Assembly (NCBI GenBank): GCA_002869855.2
Contig: NEWQ02000023.1
Location: forward strand, 245,562-287,754
DNA from: Nitrospira sp. CG24D
Lineage (GTDB): Bacteria; Nitrospirota; Nitrospiria; Nitrospirales; Nitrospiraceae
Direction of reading: 5' to 3'
DNA length: 42,193 nt
Shown here: positions 7,679 to 16,824 of the stretch, piece by piece
How the letters are laid out: each line of letters starts with the position of its first letter
How positions within the stretch are numbered: position 1 is the first letter of the stretch
Notes under the pieces: generated by a model
The model's input: the letters and a program-made list of their open reading frames with translations, nothing else
The model's database searches: none
What the model was told of the DNA's origin: nothing
Position numbers and translations under genes: made by a program

Positions 7679-8233
7679 ATGAGAGAAACGGTCTACATCG
7701 GCTTTGGATCAAATGTCGGCGATCGCCTGGATTTCTGCGATCGGGCGGTCACCCTGTTGAGCCTGCTCCCGCATTCACAGGTCACCGGCATTTCGTTGCT
7801 CTACGAAACCGAGCCGGTGCTCGACCATGCGCAACCGGGGGACGGTTGGTTTCTGAACGGCGTCGTGCAGCTTGAGACCGACCTTACGCCCCGCAGCCTG
7901 CTGACGGTCTTGCGTGAGATCGAGCGGTCGCTGGGACGCGACGAGGAGAATCGCTCCGGTCCTCGCACGATCGATCTGGATATTCTGTTTTACGGCACCC
8001 GGGTCATTCAAGAAGCGGATCTTGTGGTGCCGCATCCCCGGCTGCATGACCGGCGGTTTGTCCTGATGCCCTTGAACGAACTCGATCCGCTCCTGCTCCA
8101 CCCCTCACTCCAGCAAACGGCCACGCAATTACTCGCAACCGCCAAAGACCAGTCGGAAGTCCGCCTGCTCTTTCCCCAGCCGTCGACGCGCTACGGCTCA
8201 CGTCCGTCCTGTAACCCTCGTCCGGACTTATGA
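7679..8233 (+). CDS. folK: HPPK: 6-hydroxymethyl-7,8-dihydropterin pyrophosphokinase
   Basis: It transfers pyrophosphate from ATP to hydroxymethyl-dihydropterin in folate synthesis. The N-terminus has GFGSNVGDR (8-16), then LYETEPV (41-47), and the signature RSGPRTIDLDILFYG (92-106) with the two metal-binding aspartates. HPRLHDRRFVLMPLNEL is the usual C-terminal block. At 184 residues it is slightly longer than the typical 160, with a short Arg/Pro-rich tail. Its stop overlaps the panC start (ATGA at 8230-8233), so the two are translationally coupled. A Shine-Dalgarno is not evident at the ATG. Confidence 0.95.
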   Translation: MRETVYIGFGSNVGDRLDFCDRAVTLLSLLPHSQVTGISLLYETEPVLDHAQPGDGWFLNGVVQLETDLTPRSLLTVLREIERSLGRDEENRSGPRTIDLDILFYGTRVIQEADLVVPHPRLHDRRFVLMPLNELDPLLLHPSLQQTATQLLATAKDQSEVRLLFPQPSTRYGSRPSCNPRPDL

Positions 8234-9096
8234 ACATCCTTCGGACTCCCAAGGCCATGGCTGACTGGAGCCGGCAGCTCCACCGTGAAGGGGTCACGAT
8301 CGGATTCGTCCCGACGATGGGGGCGCTGCATGACGGCCATCGTGCCCTCATCCGCGCTGCCCGGTTGCAATGCGATGCACTGGTCGTCAGTATTTTTGTG
8401 AACCCGACCCAATTCGCCCCGACGGAAGATCTCGCCAAGTATCCACGCCCCATTACCAAAGACCGCGCGCTCTGCCGAGCTGAGGGAGTCGATATTTGCT
8501 TCGAGCCCGGCGTCAAAGCGATATATCCGGAGGGCTTTGAAACGGTCGTCACGGTCCCCGAAATCGCGCAGCGCTGGGAAGGCGAGATCCGCCCGCATCA
8601 CTTTGCCGGCGTCGCCACGGTGGTCACCAAGCTGTTCGGGATCGTCCGGCCGGATGTCGCGGTGTTCGGACAGAAGGATTTTCAGCAGGCCGCTCTTGTC
8701 CGTCGCGTGATTGAAGACCTCAGCCTGGGAGTCAAGCTGATCGTCCACCCGACCGTACGTGAGCAGGATGGACTGGCGAGGAGTTCACGGAACGTGTATT
8801 TGTCCGAGACCGATCGTACACTCGCTCCCATACTCTACAAGAGTTTGCAGGCTGGGGCGGCGGCGATCAAAAACGGGATGACAGCCGGCCGGAAGATTCA
8901 ATCGATGATGACACAGGTTCTGCGCCGGGAATCCGCCGCAACCGTCGAATACCTCACGGTGTGCGATCCTGACACTCTCACGCCGCTCACATCCGTAAGC
9001 GATCGGGCGGTCCTGCTGGGAGCCATCCGCATTGGGAACGTGCGGCTCATCGACAATGTACTGGTAAGGAGACCGGCAAGACGACGCCGGCGCTAG
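8230..9096 (+). CDS. panC: Pantothenate synthetase
   Basis: It condenses pantoate and beta-alanine using ATP through a pantoyl-adenylate. The HIGH-like motif is PTMGALHDGH (28-37), with FVNPTQF (56-62), GQKDFQQ (about 148-154) and RSSRNVYLS as further active-site blocks. The length of 288 residues is normal. The C-terminus ends in an unusual Arg-rich tail (RRPARRRRR). It overlaps folK by four bases. Confidence 0.96.
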   Translation: MNILRTPKAMADWSRQLHREGVTIGFVPTMGALHDGHRALIRAARLQCDALVVSIFVNPTQFAPTEDLAKYPRPITKDRALCRAEGVDICFEPGVKAIYPEGFETVVTVPEIAQRWEGEIRPHHFAGVATVVTKLFGIVRPDVAVFGQKDFQQAALVRRVIEDLSLGVKLIVHPTVREQDGLARSSRNVYLSETDRTLAPILYKSLQAGAAAIKNGMTAGRKIQSMMTQVLRRESAATVEYLTVCDPDTLTPLTSVSDRAVLLGAIRIGNVRLIDNVLVRRPARRRRR

Positions 9097-9118
9097 AGCC
9101 ACGCCCGGAATGATACCG

Positions 9119-9628
9119 TCAGGAGTAGGTATTCGGTTGCCCGCCCTGGCCGACGAGCAGCCCGAGCACGACTTGACTCAGACGGCGTTGATCATCGGGA
9201 TGGAACTCTAGAAATTGTATCCCTACTGACTCCGATCTGACGGAACAGACCATCGCTGTTTCGATGCGGATTTCCTCACCCTCGGTGCTCGACTTCAACA
9301 CCAGCTCGACAAACGCCCCCTTGGCCAATCCCCCCGCCAGAATCGCGCAGCCCCCCATTGAAATATCGGTAATGCGATTCGTAAAGGGCAACTGCTTGCT
9401 GTCGATCACTTGCGCGTCCATCGCCGTTGCCAGACGCTTGAACTGGCGGCGATCAAACTCCTGCGTGCTTTGGCGAGCGCTCAGATAGAAGGCACGGAAC
9501 CGATTGGTGCAGAGCTGGCAGCGAAACGGAAACATGCGGATATGGTTGAGCGCTTTCTCAACCACCCCTTCGTTTGACGTCACTCGAACGAATGACGTTC
9601 CGCAACTTGGACAGTGCAGCGATTTCAT
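9119..9628 (-). CDS. PilZ-domain protein with an N-terminal zinc ribbon
   Basis: The first 45 residues hold two CxxC pairs (Cys6/Cys9 and Cys37/Cys40), a likely zinc ribbon. A PilZ domain follows, with the c-di-GMP arginine motif as RRQFKR (60-65) and D-I-S-M-G-G (88-93) matching the D/NxSxxG motif. It is therefore a probable c-di-GMP receptor in the cytoplasm; the partner is unknown. It overlaps the upstream pyrophosphohydrolase gene by four bases (ATGA), suggesting joint translation, and that gene lies nine bases from rmuC. Confidence 0.85.
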   Translation of the reverse strand: MKSLHCPSCGTSFVRVTSNEGVVEKALNHIRMFPFRCQLCTNRFRAFYLSARQSTQEFDRRQFKRLATAMDAQVIDSKQLPFTNRITDISMGGCAILAGGLAKGAFVELVLKSSTEGEEIRIETAMVCSVRSESVGIQFLEFHPDDQRRLSQVVLGLLVGQGGQPNTYS

Positions 9629-10056
9629 GCGCCTCGCAGCATCTCCTCAACGCCCCCGAGAGGCCCCTGCGCTTCTTCGGGAGCACTCATTTGCATCGCC
9701 AACAACGGTTCGATCTTGGCAGGCGAATAGGTCGGAGGCTTCACCCACTTGCCGTCCTCGCGCTTATATCCGCCGACTTTACTGAGATTCGACCGGTGAA
9801 CCTCTCGAAACACCGGCTCCATATCAATACCATACGATACGGCTGTTCCGTACACGACATAGAGCAGATCCGCCATCTCTTTGGCCAGTGCGGCCAGGTT
9901 GCCCTCCGCCATGGACTCTTTGAGTTCATCGAACTCTTCCTGGATCAGACGGATGCGGAGACGTTTTGTTTCCTCGCTGGCTGCTGTGGGGCAGGCCTGC
10001 ACAAGAATGTCGAATTTCTTATGGAACTCTTCGACCATCGACTGCTCGTCCGTCAT
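9625..10056 (-). CDS. MazG-like / HisE-superfamily nucleotide pyrophosphohydrolase
   Basis: An all-alpha NTP-PPase-type protein of 143 residues. The metal-binding pattern is QEEFDELKESM, then a spacer and KEMADLLYVVYG, the EExxE...ExxD arrangement of the MazG/HisE superfamily. A basic loop NLSKVGGYKREDGKWVKPP follows, as in phage-type MazG-like proteins that act on dNTPs or modified nucleotides. AAGGAG lies five bases before the ATG. It sits between rmuC and a PilZ gene with nearly no spacing. The exact nucleotide substrate is not predictable. Confidence 0.8.
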   Translation of the reverse strand: MTDEQSMVEEFHKKFDILVQACPTAASEETKRLRIRLIQEEFDELKESMAEGNLAALAKEMADLLYVVYGTAVSYGIDMEPVFREVHRSNLSKVGGYKREDGKWVKPPTYSPAKIEPLLAMQMSAPEEAQGPLGGVEEMLRGA

Positions 10057-10065
10057 GCGTACTCC

Positions 10066-11454
10066 TTACTCGCCGTCAAAGGGCAATGTCCGGCGCGGCA
10101 CCAGCTCAGCCGGCTCTAACTGCGGGATCTCTTTTTCTGACGCCACCCCAAGCTCTTTGAACCGGCGCGCCGCCGGAAGAATTCTCGTCTCCAACGAACC
10201 CACCGCCCGATTGTAGGCCGACACGCTCTTGCCTAACGCCTGCCCGACATCGTTCACATGTTCAGCCAACACCGCCATCCGCTCGTAAAGATCTTTGCCG
10301 AGCCGTCCGGCTTCTTCCGCATGGGCATTCATCTGCTCCTGTCGCCAGCCATACCCCACGGCCCGCAACAGCGCGATCAATGTGGTGGGCGTGGCGAGCA
10401 CAACTCCGCGCGTAAACCCTTCTTCGATCAAACGCGGATCATGATCCAGCGCCGCGCCGAGGAATTGCTCGCCCGGAAGGAAGAGCACCACAAACTCAGG
10501 CGCCCGCTCAAACTGCGTCCAGTAGGCCTTCAAGGATAGCTCGTCCATCCGGCTGCGGACCTGCGCGGCATGCCGCCGCAAGGCCTCGATCCGACGCTGA
10601 TCGTCCGGGGCTTCATGGGCATCCAGGTAGGCGGCCAAGACCGTCTTCGCATCGACGATGATCTGCCGGCCACCCGGCAGCCGCACCACCATGTCGGGAC
10701 GGAACCGCCGATCCTCGCCGGTGACGCTTTCCTGTTCGAAGAAATCGCAATGGTCGACCATCCCGGCTAATTCAGCCACCCGCTTCAGCGTGATTTCACC
10801 CCACTGACCGCGAACCGTCGGCGCGCGGAGAGCCTTGACCAGGTTGCCGGTCTCCTGCTGGAGACGTTGATGGGATTCCGCCAGCGATTTCAGGTGCTGA
10901 TCCAAGCCGCCGTACGCCGATTGGCGGGATTGTTCAAGCAACCGCATCTGTTCATCATAGCGCTGTAGCGAATCATGGAGCGGCTTCACGAGTCCGTCGA
11001 TCGCCTGTTGCCGTTGCGACAGTTCGCCCTCGGCTTTGGCCTGAAGCGTTTCAAACGACACACGAGCCAGATTTAAGAAGGCCTGATTGTTTTTTGTGAG
11101 CGCGTCGTTCGACAGAGCCTGGAACGATTCGAGTAACTGCTGGCGGGATTGATCGACTAATTGCTTTTGTTCGGCGACGTGCTTCAGCGCTTCTTCCGTA
11201 CGCACTTCGGCTGAGGCTCGCGCCTGCTGGGCTGTCGCCAGGTCCGCCCGAAGCTGCACCCCTTCCAGGCGATCCTGCTCCAGCTGGCGGCGCAACTCCG
11301 CCTCAAGCGACTCCGCCCGTTCGGCCCGTGCGCTGAGTTCGACCGTGTGCTGTTGTAATTGTCGAGAGAGTCGACCAGCACCAATAAACCAACCGACGAG
11401 CGCGCCAGGGACGAGACCGATGACAATTCCCAGCAATATGCCGGTCACATCCAT
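10066..11454 (-). CDS. rmuC: DNA recombination protein RmuC homologue
   Basis: A 462-residue protein with an N-terminal membrane helix (about residues 5-27, ILLGIVIGLVPGALVGWFIGAG), a long coiled coil (about 30-205) and the RmuC nuclease-like domain. That domain is marked by PTVRGQWGEITLKRV, a VDAKTVLAAYLDA block (the D-AK signature of the restriction-endonuclease fold) and FLPGEQFLGAAL. RmuC limits DNA rearrangements at inverted repeats in E. coli. The length is normal. Downstream genes follow after nine bases. Confidence 0.93.
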   Translation of the reverse strand: MDVTGILLGIVIGLVPGALVGWFIGAGRLSRQLQQHTVELSARAERAESLEAELRRQLEQDRLEGVQLRADLATAQQARASAEVRTEEALKHVAEQKQLVDQSRQQLLESFQALSNDALTKNNQAFLNLARVSFETLQAKAEGELSQRQQAIDGLVKPLHDSLQRYDEQMRLLEQSRQSAYGGLDQHLKSLAESHQRLQQETGNLVKALRAPTVRGQWGEITLKRVAELAGMVDHCDFFEQESVTGEDRRFRPDMVVRLPGGRQIIVDAKTVLAAYLDAHEAPDDQRRIEALRRHAAQVRSRMDELSLKAYWTQFERAPEFVVLFLPGEQFLGAALDHDPRLIEEGFTRGVVLATPTTLIALLRAVGYGWRQEQMNAHAEEAGRLGKDLYERMAVLAEHVNDVGQALGKSVSAYNRAVGSLETRILPAARRFKELGVASEKEIPQLEPAELVPRRTLPFDGE

Positions 11455-11652
11455 TACGCTATCCTCTCCGTCTTCTGACGCGCGGCATCCTCACGGACAA
11501 AGAATCTATTGGGTGGTAAAGTACGGTCTGGAGAATTTTCGGAGCGTACGAGATACGTTAAAAAAGGTCAAGCACCGAAAAGCCCCAATGTCATTCGGCC
11601 CTACCACCATTACCCTAGGGACGCTCATGAATCAAATCAGAACCTATTGGGA

Positions 11653-14295
11653 TTATGAAACGTCGTTACTTAATAGAGGATCTTGGGTGGGCTCCCGACG
11701 TCGCACAACTCCAGCTGCAGCATCGAGTTCGATGACCTCACCGTCACGCACAGAGGTCGCGATCCCCGGGATATTGGCCACCGCCGGTAATCCATATTCG
11801 CGAGCGATGATCGCGCCGTGCGACAAGGTTCCGCCCATCTCGACGACGAGTCCCGCCGCAATCCCGAACAATGGCGCCATCCCAGGATCGATCACGGGAG
11901 CAACGAGGATGTCGCCTGGGACCACTTTCTTCCAGTCCTCCAACGTGCGGATAATTCTCGCCGGGCCTGTCGCAAAACCGGCACTGATCGGCACTCCCCG
12001 CCACCCCGCTGCATCCGGCGCGCGTGCAGCCAAGGCCTCTTCCGCTCCATCGGTCAACTGATCCGGCGCCACCATCTGAACATCGCGGGCACGCGCCTGC
12101 TTGCGGGACTGCACCAGAGCACGCCAATCACGATCCTCCAGGCTGAGCAACGGCAGTTGCTCCTCAACGCGGATAAAGAAGACATCCTCCGCCTGATCCA
12201 ACAGGCCCCGCTCCGTCAGCAATGCGCCGGCACGCAACAACAGCCGGCGCGTCGCGCCCGCGTAGTACATCAGATGATGCCGATTGGCCTCCCGAAGCGC
12301 ATAGAACCGGCAGAGCCGCCGGTACCACCAGGAAAAAACCTCCCAGCGAAGCCGGCCGCAACGGGCCCGAATGGCTGCGCAGCCCTGCTCATGCACCCTC
12401 CGTTGCCGCGCCGCAATGTCTGCCGGCGATTGCGCTGTCGCGGCGTTAATCTGATGACGCAGCACGTCCAGCACGATTTCCGGCTGATCCGCAAACCGCG
12501 GGGACATAATATCGGACTCCCCCAGCCCCCGATGCCCGTAGTCGAGAAGATACTGCTCGAACAGACGGAAAAACTCCGTCCCGCGTAGCGTCTGATCCGC
12601 CGCCCGCCCATCCCAGTCCGCGCTCTCAAACAGACGCCGAACCGGCTCCTCACGACGCGCGACCTCAACCAATTCAGCCAGCCTGATAATCTGCTGCGCG
12701 CTGATAGCTTGCGCCTGCCCTTGAAGTGCCGCGTTGAGCAACCCGCGCCAATCCTCTCCCAGCCAGCGCGGCAGCAGAAAGCCCAGGGCCTGTAAACATT
12801 GCGTCACACCGCCGGCGATGCCGAACGTCATTTCCCGGCGAAGAAATTCCTCGTTCAATGCCTGGATCCGTTCGCGCACCTGGACCAGCGTCAGCGCCTG
12901 CACTGCCGAGCGATGATTCTCCAGCCCCATCCGTTTCATGTCGGCAAACCAGCGCTCCGACTGACAAGCCGCCTGGCGGATCCACCAAGCGACCAGCAAT
13001 CCCGCCCGAAGCAACGCCCCGAGACTGAGTGGTTTGATGGGGAGCGGCCGGGAGACCGTATGCCCGCCCATATGCTCCGCAAGCGTCGACGTGTCACCAC
13101 GTAGCTGTTCGATCAACGCATGCATCAGACTCACATTAAGATAGGGCCGGCCTCGATAAATTCGAACCGATGACATACCGGGAGGGATCTGACATCCCAA
13201 CCGCCGGTAAGGCCCCATCAGAAACAGATCCATAAACTGTTCGAGGAACGAGATCCCGAGCGGGCTGGGGACATCCGGCATCGTCTCTTTGAAATTGGTG
13301 CGCGACCATTCGCAGACAGCTCGAGTCGGTGGGGCCTTCGTCGGTAGCACCGTAACCGGGCGGGCTTGCAAGAGCCAGAGCCCCTGCCGGTCCATGGCCC
13401 ATTCAATATCAACGGGGTGATGCAGGGCCGTCTCGACTCGCTTCCCCAGTTGAACGAGCACCTCAAGCTCTTCCTCCGTGACCGACGGTCGCTCACGCTC
13501 GGATGGAGCAAGCGCTTGATCAAGCACGCCGGCCGTTCCCAGCCGCATCGCGCGATCCTTCTTCGCGATGACTCGTTCCTGTAGACTGGCGCGTGAGGTC
13601 GAGGCACTCCACTGTAACGTGAACTGATCCGGAGTCATCGTACCATCGACCAGACCCGCCCCAAGACCCGGCACCACATTCACCACGACCTGATCGTCAC
13701 GCCCTGTGACAGGATGAACCGTATAGAGCACGCCGGCAGCACGGGCTTCGAGTACCGGCTGAATGACCACCGCCATCGCCGGAGGGCGATCGCTCCACCC
13801 GATCCGCTCGTAATAGGTTGCCACTCGCTCGTCCCATAGCGACGCCCAGACCGCTTGCACACTGGTCGCCAGCTGCGCTCCGGCAACTCCCAGCACGGTG
13901 TGGTACAACCCCGCGAAACTGGCGTGAGTCTCGTCCTCATTGGTGGCGGAGGATCGCACGGCCCAGAGCTGTTCAGCCGGCCGCTGTATTGTCTGGAGCT
14001 GCCGGTTCAATTCTGACAAACACTCGCCGGAGAGGCGGCCCTGCTGAATGCGTGTCCGGCAGTCTTCGAGGACTGTTGCACGGGCTGCCCCCTTGGCATT
14101 CTGGACCTGCCTCCAGATCACCACCGCATCCATCTGTTGATCGCGCAGGAACTGCCGATAGGCTTCGACTGTGAGACAGAGCCCGGGAGGAACGAGAAAC
14201 CCTTCGGCCAGCAGGCGCGCTAAGCCCGCCGCTTTCCCGCCGGCCAAGAATCGATCGGTGCAGTCTTTGAGAGGTAGAACCAGCGGCGAAGACAT
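11653..14295 (-). CDS. Rifampicin-phosphotransferase-like dikinase (PEP-synthase-related)
   Basis: An 880-residue protein with an N-terminal PPDK-type ATP-grasp domain (about 1-320; GGKAAGLARL at 19-28, RSSATNEDE, AAGVLYTVHPVTG, EWAMD), a long helical middle (about 330-770) and a C-terminal swivelling phosphohistidine domain with GGTLSHGAIIAREYG, catalytic His826. The TIM-barrel pyruvate/PEP domain of PEP synthase and PPDK is absent. This order, length and His position match rifampicin phosphotransferases, which move the beta-phosphate of ATP to an acceptor. The true acceptor here is unknown. It is 14 bases downstream of the glycerate kinase gene, so a metabolic substrate is equally possible. 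About 200 bases without a recognisable gene separate it from rmuC. Confidence 0.82.
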   Translation of the reverse strand: MSSPLVLPLKDCTDRFLAGGKAAGLARLLAEGFLVPPGLCLTVEAYRQFLRDQQMDAVVIWRQVQNAKGAARATVLEDCRTRIQQGRLSGECLSELNRQLQTIQRPAEQLWAVRSSATNEDETHASFAGLYHTVLGVAGAQLATSVQAVWASLWDERVATYYERIGWSDRPPAMAVVIQPVLEARAAGVLYTVHPVTGRDDQVVVNVVPGLGAGLVDGTMTPDQFTLQWSASTSRASLQERVIAKKDRAMRLGTAGVLDQALAPSERERPSVTEEELEVLVQLGKRVETALHHPVDIEWAMDRQGLWLLQARPVTVLPTKAPPTRAVCEWSRTNFKETMPDVPSPLGISFLEQFMDLFLMGPYRRLGCQIPPGMSSVRIYRGRPYLNVSLMHALIEQLRGDTSTLAEHMGGHTVSRPLPIKPLSLGALLRAGLLVAWWIRQAACQSERWFADMKRMGLENHRSAVQALTLVQVRERIQALNEEFLRREMTFGIAGGVTQCLQALGFLLPRWLGEDWRGLLNAALQGQAQAISAQQIIRLAELVEVARREEPVRRLFESADWDGRAADQTLRGTEFFRLFEQYLLDYGHRGLGESDIMSPRFADQPEIVLDVLRHQINAATAQSPADIAARQRRVHEQGCAAIRARCGRLRWEVFSWWYRRLCRFYALREANRHHLMYYAGATRRLLLRAGALLTERGLLDQAEDVFFIRVEEQLPLLSLEDRDWRALVQSRKQARARDVQMVAPDQLTDGAEEALAARAPDAAGWRGVPISAGFATGPARIIRTLEDWKKVVPGDILVAPVIDPGMAPLFGIAAGLVVEMGGTLSHGAIIAREYGLPAVANIPGIATSVRDGEVIELDAAAGVVRRREPTQDPLLSNDVS

Positions 14296-14309
14296 GGACC
14301 GGATACTAA

Positions 14310-15647
14310 CTAGAGTGCGAGCAGAAGGTAAAGATCGTTCACGTTGGTGCCAGTGGGTCCCGTCACAATGTGACTCGTGAGCGCGCGCAGCGCGGGATAG
14401 GTATTGTGTTGCGTGAGGGCGCGACGAAGATTCACGCCTTTCCTTTTTGCCTGATCAAGAATGGCCCCGGACACCACCGCGCCAGCCACGTCCGTCGGAC
14501 CGTCAGTCCCATCAGTCCCGACTGCAACAATCCACGTCTTTTGAAAGCCCGCGATTTCACAGGCCGCTGCTACAGCGAATTCCTGTGCACGACCTCCCTT
14601 GCCCTGCCCCGTGACGGTGACCGTCGTTTCCCCGCCGGCCACAATGCAATAGGGCCTCCGGAGCATTCCCTTCTCCGTAGACAAGCGCTCTGCCAGTGAC
14701 GCGAATGCCGCTCCGGCTCTGGAGGCTTCGCCGACAAGGGGCGTCGAAAACAGAACGGTTTGCAGCCCCGCGTGTTGAGCCGCTTGCGCGGCTGCAACGA
14801 GCGCCATCTCGTTATTCCCGATGATCTCATGCTGCATTCTTCGGAATCGGGCCGACCCCGGCTTCGGCGTCTCACTGACATCACCGCGCTCCCCGCGCTG
14901 GAGATGTCGGCGGATTGACGCCGGCGCCTTCGTCCAGATTCGTCGCCGCTTCATGATCGCGATCGCCTCGCGATAGGTCGAAGGGTCCGGAGTCGTCGGA
15001 CCGGAGCCGATGGCCGTCAATTCATCACCGATCACATCAGAAAGGATCAACGTCACAATCCGTGCGCGAGTGGCTTCGGCGAGGCGCCCCCCCTTGATTG
15101 CTGAAAGGTGTTTTCTCACCACGTTGATTTCTTGAATCATCGCACCGCTTCTCAGGAGTAATTGCGTGAGCTGCTGTTTATCGGCAAGTCTCACGCCCTC
15201 GACCGGGGCGGGGATCAAACTAGACGCGCCGCCCGAGAGCAACACGATGAGAAGGTCGCGATCACCTAACTCCGCCACTCGGTCGCGCAATTGTTCAGCC
15301 GCTTTCAGTCCGGCCCGATCAGGGACCGGATGACCGGCTTCGACCACAGTGATGCGTTTGGTAGGAAGGCGATGGCCGGTTTTGACGACGATAAGCCCGC
15401 TGTCGAGGTACGTACCCAAGACCTGTTCAAGGGCTTGGCCCATTCGCGCAGAAGCTTTCCCTGCCCCAACCACGACGATCCGATCGAATGATCGCAGATC
15501 ATAACTGCGGCGGCCCACCTGTAAGCGATGGCCGGTTCGATGAACGCGGTTGAGCAGAGCGTAAGCGGGATCCGCTGCCCGCAACCCCGCTCCGATCACA
15601 CGACGGAGAATGGATCGAGCGGGAGATGCCGGTAGCACGAGCGGCAT
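14310..15647 (-). CDS. gckA: Glycerate 2-kinase (GckA/TtuD, MOFRL family)
   Basis: It phosphorylates D-glycerate to 2-phosphoglycerate. The 445-residue protein has the DUF4147 domain (VVVGAGKASARMGQALE near 58-74, GHPVPDRAG, LLSGGASSL near 138-146, INVVRKHLSAIKGGRLA) and the C-terminal MOFRL domain (AGGETTVTVTGQGKGGRAQEF, GTDGTDGPTDVAGA, GPTGTNVNDLYLLL). It lies five bases downstream of the transglycosylase gene and 14 bases upstream of the dikinase gene, so the three are likely one transcription unit. 2-phosphoglycerate could enter lower glycolysis; gpmA is also in this window. Confidence 0.92.
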   Translation of the reverse strand: MPLVLPASPARSILRRVIGAGLRAADPAYALLNRVHRTGHRLQVGRRSYDLRSFDRIVVVGAGKASARMGQALEQVLGTYLDSGLIVVKTGHRLPTKRITVVEAGHPVPDRAGLKAAEQLRDRVAELGDRDLLIVLLSGGASSLIPAPVEGVRLADKQQLTQLLLRSGAMIQEINVVRKHLSAIKGGRLAEATRARIVTLILSDVIGDELTAIGSGPTTPDPSTYREAIAIMKRRRIWTKAPASIRRHLQRGERGDVSETPKPGSARFRRMQHEIIGNNEMALVAAAQAAQHAGLQTVLFSTPLVGEASRAGAAFASLAERLSTEKGMLRRPYCIVAGGETTVTVTGQGKGGRAQEFAVAAACEIAGFQKTWIVAVGTDGTDGPTDVAGAVVSGAILDQAKRKGVNLRRALTQHNTYPALRALTSHIVTGPTGTNVNDLYLLLAL

Positions 15648-15652
15648 GGGGG

Positions 15653-16708
15653 CTACGGGGTTTTCGCCTGCTTGAAACAGCGGCTCGGGCAGGTTTGCCG
15701 TGGAACCCTGATCTGGTAGATGCCCTGCGGGAGGACGTCTTTCTTAAACTCAGGATTCAGCATCTTCAATTCAAGAAAATAGGTCCCGTATTCTTCAGCA
15801 ATCGCGGTCAAGGCCCGTTGCGATTCCTTTACGTTCACCGTGACGGTCTCGGTCTCCAACGGCACATAGAGATCCTTTTTGCTTAGACCTAAATACTTCT
15901 CAGGCTGCGAATAGATCTCCTTCGCGGCAATGATCCGAGGCACATAGCGCATGGTTTCGCGTGGTCCGCTCATTCTCCAGTAGTCCGTGATCTTCTGTTC
16001 TTTGAGAAGCTTGCGCACCCGTTCTTCGCCGGCATTATAAGAAGCCATGGCCAGGAACCAATCGTTCTGCTGGAAATCTTTCAAATACTTCAGATACTTC
16101 ACCGCAGCCTCGGTCGACATTTCGAGGTTGCGGCGTTCGTCGAGCACTGAATCACTCTTGAGGCGATACCGCTTCCCCGTCGACGGGATGAATTGCCAGG
16201 GGCCGGAGGCCTTGGCCTTGGAATAGGCGGCAGCAATACACTTGCTCTCGACCAATAGCATGTACTTCAGATCGTCCGGAAGCCCAGCATCGGCCAGCTG
16301 TTTTTCGGCTGGGGGGAAACATCGCCCGGTACGCTTCGCCAGGATGATACTTTCGCCCTGGTCTTCCAGAAATTGGTAGAACTCGTATTCGATGCGCTCT
16401 CGAACCTGCCAATTATCCAGCGGAACCGGGACCCCGCCGAATGTAATTTTGTCAGGGAGTTTGAACGAACTCAGGAAGTACCGCTCCCCTTCCCGCTTGA
16501 TCTCCGGGAGAATAACCAATCGATCTTCCGGTTCGGGCTGATTGTCCAGCGGTTCAGGAAGAATGAGGTCGCGAAACCCAGATTCTGATTTTGCCGCATC
16601 CTTGCCTTCAGGATGACCCTGGACCGGTTCTGCCCAGGCCTGGCTTGCTCCCCAGCTGAGAAGACCTGCAAGGACCCAATATCCGATTCGCGCACCACGC
16701 TCTGCCAT
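15653..16708 (-). CDS. MltD-like lytic transglycosylase
   Basis: A signal peptide ends near ASQAWA|EP (residue 27). The SLT domain carries catalytic Glu154 in LLVESKC, then SKAKASGPWQFIPSTGKRY (163-181), and the AMASYNAGEERV motif (about 220-232). The C-terminal 70 residues (VNVKESQRALTAIAEEYG..LNPEFKKDVLPQGIYQIRVP) look like a degenerate LysM peptidoglycan-binding repeat. It cleaves the glycan strand of murein in the periplasm to give 1,6-anhydro ends. AGGAG lies eight bases before the ATG. It appears to be the first gene of a unit with gckA and the dikinase, which is a puzzling partnership. Confidence 0.88.
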   Translation of the reverse strand: MAERGARIGYWVLAGLLSWGASQAWAEPVQGHPEGKDAAKSESGFRDLILPEPLDNQPEPEDRLVILPEIKREGERYFLSSFKLPDKITFGGVPVPLDNWQVRERIEYEFYQFLEDQGESIILAKRTGRCFPPAEKQLADAGLPDDLKYMLLVESKCIAAAYSKAKASGPWQFIPSTGKRYRLKSDSVLDERRNLEMSTEAAVKYLKYLKDFQQNDWFLAMASYNAGEERVRKLLKEQKITDYWRMSGPRETMRYVPRIIAAKEIYSQPEKYLGLSKKDLYVPLETETVTVNVKESQRALTAIAEEYGTYFLELKMLNPEFKKDVLPQGIYQIRVPRQTCPSRCFKQAKTP

Positions 16709-16824
16709 CCGAGGTACTCCTCTGTTATTCTTGGACTAATAAATGTTGATCGTGGTCATGCTAACAGCAAGGTGAAAACCCGGCAAGCACGAATGACTTC
16801 TCGTTCATGATACAGTGATCGACC

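Noticed and set aside
11455..11652. Possible RNA gene between rmuC and the dikinase gene
   Set aside because: I could fold no tRNA cloverleaf or conserved RNA motif; the stretch has scattered short repeats only.
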